A DNA stretch of 52,705 nt from CAZKWY01 sp964556655 (GTDB lineage: Bacteria > Patescibacteriota > Minisyncoccia > Portnoybacterales > UBA2143), in contig CAZKWY010000003.1 of the NCBI GenBank assembly GCA_964556655.1, forward strand, positions 1 to 52,705, written 5' to 3'. The stretch's first letter is position 1; each line of letters opens with the position of its first letter. The position numbers were made by a program, and so were the translations under genes. Below the pieces are notes generated by a model that searched no databases, was not told the DNA's origin, and worked only from the letters and a program-made list of their open reading frames with translations. Below are positions 16,162 to 22,959 of the stretch, in pieces.

Positions 16162-16727
16162 TAAGCGCGACACTGAAGGCTTCCAGGGGGGTTTTGTATT
16201 CGAGCAGTTTTCTCGGTCTGCTGTTTAATTCCTGTTCTACTCTCCTAATCTCTCTATTGGGCATTTTAGTAAAATCAGTTCTCTTTGGGAAGTATTCCCT
16301 GATTAAGCCATTGGTGTTTTCATTAGTTCACCTTTCCCATAAGTGATAAGGATTACAGAAAAAGGTAATTGTCTGTCTGGCTTTCAAATAAAGATATTCT
16401 AATTTCTTAACAATGGCTGTTGTGGTAGATCTGCTGGTCTTGTCATTTAATTTGGAGATAAAGACCATTCCGGTTTGTCTTTCGACCAAAGTATTGATTC
16501 CCGGTTTGTTTTCTCTTGATTCAACACTGTCCGATTCCCAGTCGCCGACTCTTCGTCCTTTTTCCACAATATCCGGTCTTTGCTCAATAAAAGCCTCTTT
16601 TGGCTTAAATACTCGTTGGCAGCGCCTGGCGCCCTTCCTGATTCTTCTTTTTCTCTTTCTTCTATGGTTAAATGTTTGTATTTCATGCACTTTGATAATA
16701 CCTCATTTTATCAAAGTGTTGCGCTTA
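16162..16727 (-). mobile_element. IS30-family insertion sequence remnant
   Basis: About 566 bp bounded by imperfect inverted ends, TAAGCGCGACACT on the left and TAAGCGCAACACT (complement) on the right. The minus strand encodes pieces of an IS30 transposase: MKYKHLTIEERE near the right end, then IEQRPDIVEKGRRVGDWESD, NTLVERQTGMVFISKLNDKT, and after an in-frame TGA, NENTNGLIREYFPKRTDF and RPRKLLEYKTPLEAF. Full transposases are about 310-350 residues. Here the DNA-binding half is mostly deleted, there is a frameshift near 16.65 kb, and the TGA sits where the family has Gly in ERGTNENTN. It inserted into the radical SAM gene and can no longer move by itself. Confidence 0.85.
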
Positions 16728-16747
16728 CTTATTGAGCTAAAGATCTG

Positions 16748-16792
16748 CCAAGGACTGTCATTCTAGGACTGTCCTTTTTTGACAGTCCTTGG
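16748..16792. repeat. Composite AAGGAC[T/A]GTCCTT palindrome
   Basis: Outer arms CCAAGGACTGTCA / TGACAGTCCTTGG (13 bp, perfect) enclose a further AGGACTGTCCT copy. It lies between the IS30 remnant and the stop of the Gmad2 protein gene, and might fold at the 3' end of that mRNA. Confidence 0.8.
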
Positions 16793-16795
16793 AGG

Positions 16796-17392
16796 CTATT
16801 TGAAGAAGATGGGAATTTCTAGAGCATCATCGTTTTCAGGCAATCCTGAAGGATTATCTTTGCGCAAGATTAAAAATCCTCGGTCATAGAATTCAGGCTT
16901 CTCAAATTCAAGATCAAGATAGAGTTCAGGCCTCTCAAACTCAAGCTCACATTCAAATTCTACAAAATCTTCTGTCATCCAATCTCCTTGGGCAGTAGCA
17001 TATCTCTCCGCAATGATTAACCCGTCCCAATTTGTCAAAACCACAGGGAAATCGCCTTCAAAAAACCATGTTCCTCTGGCTTCTCCTTCTACCTTTAGCG
17101 GACTTTCTATCTCTTGATCAGGCCTTGGATGATCAAGTCTGATCAAATCGCTTTTTTCTATTTCGTTGCCAATTTCTTCAATGAACATCTTGCCATTAGG
17201 GTCTTGGCATTTTCTTGGACGGGTCTCCACAACTGGATAACCTGCCTCAACGCATTCTGAAAAATTTTCAATTTTTGACTTTTCCTCCAATGGCGCGTTC
17301 TCTTTTTCTTCTTCTTCAAAAAAGATAAAAAAAGTTATTCCGACAGCAAGCGCTACAATAATCGAAATTACAATTATAGTTTGTTTGGTCAT
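16796..17392 (-). CDS. Membrane-anchored Gmad2-domain protein
   Basis: 198 residues: an N-terminal membrane anchor (about 5-25), an acidic stretch, a small module FSECVEAGYPVVETRPRKC (C47 and C62 probably a disulfide), and from about 83 a Gmad2 immunoglobulin-like domain with ESPLKVEGEARGTWFFEGDF and GDWMTEDFVEFE. The architecture is that of secreted, anchored proteins common in Parcubacteria; the role is unknown, perhaps adhesion or envelope assembly. A good -10 sits six bases before the ATG, so the mRNA is probably leaderless. Confidence 0.8.
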   Translation of the reverse strand: MTKQTIIVISIIVALAVGITFFIFFEEEEKENAPLEEKSKIENFSECVEAGYPVVETRPRKCQDPNGKMFIEEIGNEIEKSDLIRLDHPRPDQEIESPLKVEGEARGTWFFEGDFPVVLTNWDGLIIAERYATAQGDWMTEDFVEFECELEFERPELYLDLEFEKPEFYDRGFLILRKDNPSGLPENDDALEIPIFFK

Positions 17393-17398
17393 ATTTTT

Positions 17399-17404
17399 AT
17401 TATA
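17399..17404 (-). promoter_or_regulatory. -10 box of the Gmad2 gene
   Basis: A perfect TATAAT ends six bases before the ATG; the -35 region is A/T-rich with no clear hexamer. Predicts a leaderless transcript. Confidence 0.45.
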
Positions 17405-17504
17405 GAATTATTTTATATAATCTAAAAATTATCCACAAAACGAAATCCCTTTATATATAATATAATATCAGAAACAAGGAGGAAAAGAAAGGGGGTGAGA
17501 AAAA

Positions 17505-17723
17505 GTGGATAGATTGAACCCAGTAGATTGGATTGCTTTGATATTGGCAACTATTGGAGGATTAAATTGAGGGCTAGTTGGAGTTTTTGATTTTGATCTA
17601 GTGGCCTTGATTCTCGGAGAAATGAGCTTTTTATCGCGAGCGGTTTACACATTAGCGGGAGTTGCGTCTTTGTATTTCTTATTTGTTGTCAAAAACTTTT
17701 CCCGCAAGCAGACCGCTCGATAA
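17505..17723 (+). pseudogene. DUF378 membrane protein with an in-frame TGA at a conserved Trp
   Basis: GTG start at 17505 behind the Shine-Dalgarno-like GGGGGTGAG. The frame reads VDRLNPVDWIALILATIGGLN, then TGA at 17568-17570, then GLVGVFDFDLVALILGEMS, SRAVYTLAGVASLYFLFVV and a TAA at 17721. DUF378 proteins have Trp at this point (GGLNWGLVG), so a single TGG-to-TGA change explains the stop. Both halves and the ribosome site are otherwise well preserved, so the change is recent, an error, or tolerated by readthrough. The intact product would be 72 residues with two membrane helices. A terminator follows. Confidence 0.75.
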
Positions 17724-17773
17724 CGCTTAACGAATAGATCTATCATAGCAAACGAAAAAAAACACCAAAAAAA

Positions 17774-17801
17774 AACGCCGCATTAAAGCGGCGTTGTTTT
17801 T
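17774..17801. terminator. Bidirectional intrinsic terminator
   Basis: Stem AACGCCGC / GCGGCGTT (8 bp, perfect) with a 6-base loop, flanked by an A9 run on the left and GTTTTTT on the right. It serves the DUF378 gene on the plus strand and the convergent small gene on the minus strand. Confidence 0.85.
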
Positions 17802-17810
17802 TAATATTTC

Positions 17811-18056
17811 TTAATATTCCTCGTCAATATATAATTCAGCGCCCTGAAGAGCAAAATCGTCCGCTTCTCTTTTGTTGTCAAAAACTTTTTGCCACACCAA
17901 AGGAGCAATTTCTTTGCTGGGCTGGCCCTTTGTCGGATAAATGCTGGCCCTGGGAACCCAGCGCCCCTTTTCGTCTTGGCAAGAATCTGGTTCAATATAG
18001 TATCCTTGATAAATATTATCGTCAGAATCGTATTTCAATATTTTTCCTTCGGTCAT
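17811..18056 (-). CDS. Hypothetical soluble protein, 81 residues
   Basis: Unrecognised. From the ATG at 18054-18056 the protein reads MTEGKILKYDSDDN, then an aromatic, acidic middle, then a C-terminal part with WQKVFDNKREADDFALQGAE that looks like a helix packed on strands. A longer frame reaches 18122, but the shorter start is favoured because a promoter (TTGTTT, 17 bp, TAAAAT) ends seven bases before this ATG. It ends just before the bidirectional terminator, so it is a monocistronic gene. Confidence 0.65.
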   Translation of the reverse strand: MTEGKILKYDSDDNIYQGYYIEPDSCQDEKGRWVPRASIYPTKGQPSKEIAPLVWQKVFDNKREADDFALQGAELYIDEEY

Positions 18057-18063
18057 TATTGCT

Positions 18064-18092
18064 ATTTTACAACAACCGCTAAAAAGAAACAA
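18064..18092 (-). promoter_or_regulatory. Promoter of the 81-residue protein gene
   Basis: -35 TTGTTT at 18087-18092, 17-bp spacer, -10 TAAAAT at 18064-18069, seven bases from the ATG. Predicts a leaderless mRNA. Confidence 0.5.
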
Positions 18093-18134
18093 TGAAAAAA
18101 GCTCGAACGAATCAACGTCCAAGCCTTTAGATAT

Positions 18135-18284
18135 TTAAACAAAAGAATGGTTGCTAATAATAACCAACCCCTTAGAAGAGTCTGGCTTTTCCTTTCCGTT
18201 TCTGTAATGGATTCTAATCTTTTTTGCCAAAATTAAAAACCAAACAATGATAAAACCTCCCAATCCAAATAAGCAATTATTCCA
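18135..18284 (-). pseudogene. Possible fragment of a PlsC-like acyltransferase N terminus
   Basis: A minus-strand frame with no start codon encodes CLFGLGGFIIVWFLILAKK, a membrane helix, then RNGKEKPDSSKGLVIISNHS. The last part resembles the segment leading to the catalytic NHxxxxD box of 1-acylglycerol-3-phosphate acyltransferases, but the frame stops two codons later. Nothing downstream continues it. Short match, so tentative. The rest of 18123-18400 shows nothing else I can name. Confidence 0.3.
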
Positions 18285-18400
18285 TTAGAGAAAAAATTGG
18301 AAGAATCTCTTGACAATGAATGCATGCTTTTTTAATGTGTTTTTAAAGAATTATAAATAAATTTAACAAAAACCAATATCTTTGCCAGCAGACAAAATTG

Positions 18401-18970
18401 CTATAAAAGCAAGGGCGTAATAAAGGCCTCAATGAAGGCCGCTAATAATAAAAGAGGGATTAAAAATTTGCCAAAAAAAATAAAACCGGATAAAATTTCT
18501 TTTTTTACCTCGCCTTCTTTTTTAATTAGTCGGCTCAAAAAAATAAAACCTATCTTTAAGCCGATAGCAGCGCCGATCACTAATACAGGTATTTCTATCA
18601 ATCCATGAGGAAGTACGCCCACAAAAAAAGAATCAAGAGAGAGCCTTTCCTGCCAGATAACAGCAAAAACTCCCAAAAGCATTCCATTAGAGAATAATGA
18701 CAACAGAGGCACAAGACCGAAAAAGAAACCTAAAATAATGGACAAAAGCAAAGAGAAGCTATTGTTAACGAAAATAATGACTGCCAGAGAAAAAGAGCTA
18801 ACATCAAAAACAGGAGAAAACATTTCGCTAAACCTACTAATTATTTCTCTAGCTTTTTCAGGATAGTTCTTGGCAAAAAAATATCCTTCTAAGACAGAAA
18901 TGATAAAAAAAGAAAAAGCGAAAATAATAAATGGCTTGAGAGATCGCAAATATTTTTTATAGTCCATCAT
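18401..18970 (-). CDS. SpoIIM/DUF95 family membrane protein
   Basis: 189 residues with about five hydrophobic segments. The family landmark is LPHGLIEIPVLVIGAAIGLKIG (H and E in the fourth helix region), preceded by NGMLLGVFAVIW. In sporulators SpoIIM acts in a peptidoglycan-remodelling complex; in non-sporulators such as this its role is unknown, probably envelope related. Two ATGs open the frame; the second (18967) lies seven bases after a TATGAT -10 box and is the better start for a leaderless mRNA. It lies downstream of the noncoding locus at 19.0-19.3 kb. Confidence 0.85.
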   Translation of the reverse strand: MMDYKKYLRSLKPFIIFAFSFFIISVLEGYFFAKNYPEKAREIISRFSEMFSPVFDVSSFSLAVIIFVNNSFSLLLSIILGFFFGLVPLLSLFSNGMLLGVFAVIWQERLSLDSFFVGVLPHGLIEIPVLVIGAAIGLKIGFIFLSRLIKKEGEVKKEILSGFIFFGKFLIPLLLLAAFIEAFITPLLL

Positions 18971-18974
18971 TCAA

Positions 18975-18980
18975 ATCATA
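18975..18980 (-). promoter_or_regulatory. -10 box of the SpoIIM-like gene
   Basis: TATGAT seven bases before the second ATG of the gene; no good -35. It lies after the strong terminator of the small RNA, so the gene needs its own promoter. Confidence 0.4.
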
Positions 18981-19002
18981 GCATATTTTTTATTATTGCC
19001 CT

Positions 19003-19098
19003 AAAAAATAAAAAAACCGCCAAGGTTTTTTTAAAGGAGGATTGTTTTTCTTGGCGGTTGCTAAGGTTGAAAGAACTAATCTAGAGAATACTCATCTA
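19003..19098 (-). ncRNA. Candidate small RNA with a CCUCCUUU loop in its terminator hairpin
   Basis: A good promoter (19105-19133) fires toward a strong terminator: stem AACCGCCAAG / CTTGGCGGTT (19015-19024 and 19050-19059, 10 bp, perfect) followed on the minus strand by T7-A-T6. No reading frame of note lies between. The predicted RNA is about 95 bases. Its terminator loop carries AUCCUCCUUU, which mimics the anti-Shine-Dalgarno end of 16S rRNA. It could base-pair with ribosome binding sites. Alternatively it is an attenuated leader of the SpoIIM-like gene. Confidence 0.55.
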
Positions 19099-19104
19099 TA
19101 TTTT

Positions 19105-19133
19105 AAAATAGCAAACTCTAAATTTATTGTCAA
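19105..19133 (-). promoter_or_regulatory. Strong promoter of the small RNA
   Basis: -35 TTGACA at 19128-19133 (perfect), 17-bp spacer, -10 TATTTT at 19105-19110. Predicted start near 19098. Confidence 0.65.
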
Positions 19134-19147
19134 GTATCAAGGTTTTA

Positions 19148-19220
19148 GACAAGAGCGATTACTACCGAAATACCCCTAATTTCCCCCTTCTAAGGATAGC
19201 CGCCTCATCGCTCTTGTCAT
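19148..19220 (-). ncRNA. Candidate structured RNA closed by a 12-bp stem
   Basis: Arms GACAAGAGCGAT and ATCGCTCTTGTC (19148-19159 and 19207-19218) are perfectly complementary and enclose 47 bases. Inside, GAAAT / ATTTC closes a 7-base loop UAGGGGU, and a second G-rich stretch GAAGGGGGA lies next to a CCUU/AAGG arm, so a three-way junction is possible. A good promoter places the transcript start within a few bases of the stem base. There is no U tract after the stem, so transcription probably runs on through the next promoter to the terminator at 19015. It matches no riboswitch, 4.5S, 6S or tmRNA pattern that I can recall. Confidence 0.5.
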
Positions 19221-19226
19221 ATTAAG

Positions 19227-19255
19227 ATACTAACTAAAGAAAAAACTTTTGTCAA
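19227..19255 (-). promoter_or_regulatory. Promoter of the structured RNA
   Basis: -35 TTGACA at 19250-19255 (perfect), 17-bp spacer, -10 TAGTAT at 19227-19232. Predicted start near 19220. Confidence 0.6.
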
Positions 19256-19276
19256 TAAAAAATGACAAAAAAATGG

Positions 19277-19304
19277 CCTTTCAAGAATTGCCTTTCAAGA
19301 ATTA
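19277..19304. repeat. Tandem 14-bp direct repeat upstream of the RNA promoter
   Basis: CCTTTCAAGAATTG is followed at once by CCTTTCAAGAATTA. The pair lies 22-50 bp behind the -35 box on the minus strand and also upstream of the divergent holin-like gene. The spacing suits a transcription-factor operator. Confidence 0.5.
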
Positions 19305-19369
19305 TTCTAATAGAAACAGCCCTTATTGACCTAGAAAAGTGTTTTGTGGTAAGCTTGAAAAGATAATCT

Positions 19370-19720
19370 ATGAGATTTGTTTTCCAAATTATAACTAATG
19401 CCCTAGCCATTTTTTTGGCCGATTATCTTGTCCCCGGCTTTATTTTTGAAGGAGATGTTTTGACATTAGTTATTGCTGGATTATTACTAGGGCTAATTAA
19501 CACTTTTGTTAGGCCGATTCTAAGGATTCTTTCCGCCCCGTTGATAGCGCTAACTCTTGGTCTTTTCCTTATCGTTATCAATATTGTTCTTCTCTGGTTG
19601 CTAGAGTATTTGGTGCCGGAATTGACCATTAGCGGCTTCTGGTCTTATTTCTGGGGCGTTCTTATCCTAAGTTTAGTTAACATAGCTTTCGGCTCCGGCA
19701 AAAAAAAGAGAAAGGATTAA
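19370..19720 (+). CDS. Phage holin family 4 / YvlD-like membrane protein
   Basis: 116 residues with four hydrophobic helices, beginning FVFQIITNALAIFLADYLVP and including LLLGLINTFVRPILRILSAP, the family hallmark. Despite the name, these proteins occur widely in non-phage genomes and no phage genes are nearby. The stop TAA is followed directly by the secG ATG, so the two are one unit. A weak promoter TTGACC at 19326 with an 18-bp spacer to TAAGCT may drive it. Confidence 0.88.
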   Translation: MRFVFQIITNALAIFLADYLVPGFIFEGDVLTLVIAGLLLGLINTFVRPILRILSAPLIALTLGLFLIVINIVLLWLLEYLVPELTISGFWSYFWGVLILSLVNIAFGSGKKKRKD

Positions 19721-19942
19721 ATGACAAATTTTTTATCAATTTTTCAAATTATTGTTTCTATCGCTCTGATTGCCTCTATCCTTCTTCAGCAAAGAAGCGC
19801 CGGCGGATCAGGTATTTTTGGCAGTAGCGGCGGAGGCGCCAGCTACTATACTAAAAGAGGGTTTGATAAAATTCTCTTTATTGCCACTATTGTTTTATCT
19901 GGACTATTTATCTCTACCAGCTTTTTAAATCTGATTATCTAG
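19721..19942 (+). CDS. secG: SecG, preprotein translocase subunit
   Basis: 73 residues with two membrane helices (about 5-20 and 50-72) joined by a Gly/Ser-rich loop GGSGIFGSSGGGASYYTKRG, typical of SecG. It assists SecYE/SecA protein export. It starts immediately after the stop of the holin-like gene. Here it precedes an exported substrate-binding protein. Confidence 0.92.
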   Translation: MTNFLSIFQIIVSIALIASILLQQRSAGGSGIFGSSGGGASYYTKRGFDKILFIATIVLSGLFISTSFLNLII

Positions 19943-20144
19943 CAGACAAAAAATAAGCAGAATTGCCGCTTTCTAAAGAAAGCGTAGGCTTGTTCTGTTT
20001 AACCAGCAAGCCCTGCTTGACAAGAATATTTCTACTCAACCAACCAGTAAAATAGCTAAATATCTCGGAAGATTAAAATCTCTCTTTGCCAAAGGCCAGT
20101 GGCCGAAAAAAGGCCGTTTAGCCTATCTTCCTAAAGTTCTTTCC

Positions 20145-21857
20145 ATGCGCGAAAAATGGATTATTCGCGGACTTTTTTTGATTATAACTGCTTCTGTGGC
20201 AGGACTAGTTTTCCTTTTTATTGGCTCCCATACCCAATTAGAACCGCGCGTAGGCGGACAATATCGGGAAGGCCTTTTGGGCCAACCGCGCTATATTAAC
20301 CCTGTTATTGCCCAAACCAACGATACAGACAGAGACTTGGTCCGGCTTGTTTATTCCAGCCTTTTCGAATATGACGGCCAAGGCAATCTCGTTCCTGATC
20401 TAATCCAAGATTACACTATCAGCGAAGACGGCCTAGTCTATACTATCGAAATAAGGAAAAACGTCCTGTGGCATGATAATGAACCTCTTACCATTGACGA
20501 TATCATTTTCACCATTAAAACAATCCAGGACCCTGAGTACAAAAGCCCTTTACGTGTAAACTGGCAAGGAGTAGAGACAGAGAGAATAGATGATTACACT
20601 ATGTCTTTGGTCTTAAAAAACGTTTATGCCCCCTTCCTGCACAATCTTGCCGTCTATATTTTACCTAAGCATTTATGGGCCGGCATCTCGGCAGCTAATT
20701 TTCCTCTAGCGGAATATAATTTGAAGCCTGTTGGTTCTGGGCCCTATAAGTTCTCTAAACTCAATAATGATAAGGAAGGAAAGATTGAATCAATAGAGCT
20801 TGTCCGCAGCCAAAATTTCTATCTAGAAAATCCTTATCCCTTAAAAACAGACGAGAAAATTTATCCTCCTTTTATCGAAAAAATAGTTTTGAAATTTTAT
20901 TCTAGCCAGCCTTCTTTGGTTCAAGCCTATCAAAATAGGAAAATAGACGGCCTTAATTTAATTTCCGGCCTTAATAGAGAAGATTTAAGAAATCATCTTA
21001 ATTTTCACGAAGTCAACCTTCCTGCCTACTACGCTGTTTTCTTCAACCAGACAAAAAGCAAGGCTTTAGCAGATGAAACCGTACGCCTGGCCCTTAATTA
21101 TGCTACTAACAAACAAGAAATCATCGATCAGGTGTTAAACGGCAAAGGAGAAAAAGTGGATGCTCCCCTTCTTCCAGGCTGGCTAGGATACAACGAAGAA
21201 ATAAAAGTCTATGATTTTGCTCTTGAACATGCCAATAATATCCTTGAAGCCGAAGGATGGATTGATGACGACCAAGACGGCATCCGCGAAAAAACAGAAG
21301 AAAACGAAGATGACGAAGAAGATAACGAGGAAAAAATCCTCCTTGAAATCAATCTTCTTACTACCAACTGGCCGGAACTCAAAAAAACCGCCGAAATATT
21401 AAAAGAGCAATGGGAGAAAATAGGAGCGCGAGTGAACTTAACGATCGTCGAACCAAATAGCATCCAGCAAGACTTCCTTAGGCCTCGTCAATACGAAGCC
21501 CTTCTCTTCGGAGAGGTCTTAAGCGCTGATCCAGACCCCTTTGCTTTTTGGCACTCCTCACAAAAAAAAGACCCCGGCCTTAATCTTTCTCTTTACCAGA
21601 ATGAAAAAATAGACAAGCTGCTTGAAGAGGCCAGACAAACTCTTGACCAAACTCAAAGAGCAGCCAAATACGCAGAATTCCAAAAGCTTCTCATTGAAGA
21701 CGCACCGGCCGTCTTCCTTTACACGCCGCTCTATTTTTATCCCGTCAGCAAAAACGTTAAAGAAATCTCTATAGAAAAACTTCCTCAGCCCTCCTATCGT
21801 TTTTCCCAAATAGAAAACTGGTATCTAGAAACTGCCCGTATCTGGAAAAAAAATTAA
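20145..21857 (+). CDS. Peptide-type ABC transporter substrate-binding protein (SBP family 5)
   Basis: 570 residues from the first ATG: a membrane anchor (about 6-26), then an extracytoplasmic SBP-5 domain with GLLGQPRYINPVIAQTNDTD, LVRLVYSSLFEYD, LPKHLWAG and SADPDPFAFWHSS. Residues about 375-400 are an acidic EF-hand-like or low-complexity insert (DDDQDGIREKTEEN). No permease or ATPase genes follow, so it is an orphan. The frame stays open for about 44 codons upstream (to about 20013) and encodes QWPKKGRLAYLPKVLSMREK, which resembles a cytosolic extension seen in related Parcubacteria proteins; only CTG or ATT codons could start it. The true N terminus may therefore be upstream of 20145. Confidence 0.85.
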   Translation: MREKWIIRGLFLIITASVAGLVFLFIGSHTQLEPRVGGQYREGLLGQPRYINPVIAQTNDTDRDLVRLVYSSLFEYDGQGNLVPDLIQDYTISEDGLVYTIEIRKNVLWHDNEPLTIDDIIFTIKTIQDPEYKSPLRVNWQGVETERIDDYTMSLVLKNVYAPFLHNLAVYILPKHLWAGISAANFPLAEYNLKPVGSGPYKFSKLNNDKEGKIESIELVRSQNFYLENPYPLKTDEKIYPPFIEKIVLKFYSSQPSLVQAYQNRKIDGLNLISGLNREDLRNHLNFHEVNLPAYYAVFFNQTKSKALADETVRLALNYATNKQEIIDQVLNGKGEKVDAPLLPGWLGYNEEIKVYDFALEHANNILEAEGWIDDDQDGIREKTEENEDDEEDNEEKILLEINLLTTNWPELKKTAEILKEQWEKIGARVNLTIVEPNSIQQDFLRPRQYEALLFGEVLSADPDPFAFWHSSQKKDPGLNLSLYQNEKIDKLLEEARQTLDQTQRAAKYAEFQKLLIEDAPAVFLYTPLYFYPVSKNVKEISIEKLPQPSYRFSQIENWYLETARIWKKN

Positions 21858-21869
21858 AAACAAAAAAAT

Positions 21870-22856
21870 ATGAAACAAAGCATCATTAATTTTCCCAATC
21901 AATTCATTCAGCTTTTGGGGCAAAAAGCCCCTCCCCTAAAAAAAGGATGCTTTGACAAAGTAATCATTTCTGGTATGGGCGGCAGCGCTTGGCCGGCAGA
22001 GATTGTTACTGCGTGGCTTAATCCTCCTTTTCCAATGATAGTCAATAGAAGCTACCATCTTCCCAGCCAGAGTGATAAAAATTCTTTGATGATTTTTATT
22101 TCTTATTCCGGCAACACAGAAGAATGTTTAAGCTCTTATCGGGAAGCTGTTAAAAAAGGGCTTTCTTCTATAGCCATCACTTCTGGCGGCCGCCTAAAAG
22201 AAGAATGCTTCAATAACCAAACTCCCCTAATAGAAATCCCTAACGGCTTGGTTCCGAGAATGGCTACCGGTTATATCTTTACATCCCTTTACAACATTTT
22301 AAAAGAAAGCGGCCTGACAAAAAACAGAAATCAAGAAATTGAAACGATGGCTGACCAACTCAAAGACATTATCCCCGCCCAAGAAAAAACCGGTGAAGGG
22401 CTGGCTGAAAAAATGTTTCAAAAAGTGATTTTGATCTATGCTTCGAAAAAAATGAAAGTTCTAAGCTATATCTGGAAAATCAAAATTAATGAAAATGCTA
22501 AAATACCTGCTTTTAGTAATTTTTTTCCAGAGATTAACCATAATGAAATGGAAGGAATGAGCCACAGAGAAGAATATCCTTGCGCTAAAGCTAAAGAAAG
22601 TTTGTTTTTTGCCCTGACCATAAAAGACGAAGAAGATGAGCCACAAATAAAGAAAAGGATGGAACTGACCGAAAAAATCCTCAAAAATAAAGGGCTCTCC
22701 GCGGAAACAATCGATTTAACAGGCCGTAACAGGCTGACAAAAATATTCTCTAACGTTGTTTTGGCAGACTGGGCCTCTTATTATCTGGCTCTTAAATACG
22801 GGGAAGACCCTCTTAAAACAGAAGCTATCGAAAGCTTCAAAGAAAAAATGAAATAA
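21870..22856 (+). CDS. Bifunctional phosphoglucose/phosphomannose isomerase
   Basis: 328 residues with two SIS domains. The first has ISGMGGSAWPAEI (33-45) and ISYSGNTEE (about 77-85), the sugar-phosphate site; the second carries FPEINHNEMEGMSH, the signature that separates this family from plain PGI. It interconverts fructose 6-phosphate with glucose 6-phosphate and mannose 6-phosphate, linking glycolysis and nucleotide-sugar supply. It lies 12 bases after the substrate-binding protein gene. Length is normal. Confidence 0.93.
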   Translation: MKQSIINFPNQFIQLLGQKAPPLKKGCFDKVIISGMGGSAWPAEIVTAWLNPPFPMIVNRSYHLPSQSDKNSLMIFISYSGNTEECLSSYREAVKKGLSSIAITSGGRLKEECFNNQTPLIEIPNGLVPRMATGYIFTSLYNILKESGLTKNRNQEIETMADQLKDIIPAQEKTGEGLAEKMFQKVILIYASKKMKVLSYIWKIKINENAKIPAFSNFFPEINHNEMEGMSHREEYPCAKAKESLFFALTIKDEEDEPQIKKRMELTEKILKNKGLSAETIDLTGRNRLTKIFSNVVLADWASYYLALKYGEDPLKTEAIESFKEKMK

Positions 22857-22861
22857 TAGGC

Positions 22862-22945
22862 GGGCAAGTGGCGGAACTGGCAGACGCGCTAGCTTCAGGA
22901 GCTAGTGTCCCTTCGGACTTGCGGGTTCGAATCCCGCCTTGCCCA
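22862..22945 (+). tRNA. tRNA-Leu (anticodon CAG)
   Basis: 84 bases. Acceptor GGGCAAG pairs with CTTGCCC, discriminator A. The anticodon loop TTCAGGA is closed by CTAGC/GCTAG, with CAG at 22896-22898, reading CUG. The long variable arm is as expected for leucine, and the T loop is TTCGAAT. CCA is not encoded. It lies 5 bases after the isomerase gene and 14 before RNase J, so it is probably cut from a shared transcript. Confidence 0.96.
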
Positions 22946-22959
22946 CTCTTTACTAAAAT

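Noticed and set aside
17568..17570. UGA recoding in this organism (TGA as Trp or Gly)
   Set aside because: uvrA ends with TGA at the normal family C terminus and overlaps the uvrC start, and most genes have no internal TGA. The two internal TGAs are in a broken gene and an IS remnant and would need different amino acids.
19051..19182. A plus-strand TTG-initiated frame of about 43 codons behind AAAGGAGG in the noncoding locus
   Set aside because: It overlaps the terminator stem and the promoter of the opposite strand, has no family-like composition, and the AAAGGAGG is the complement of the small RNA loop. The minus-strand promoter-terminator logic explains the region better.
19370..19720. 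Prophage signal from the holin-family protein
   Set aside because: No other phage gene, integrase or attachment site is nearby; this family is common in chromosomes and here is joined to secG.
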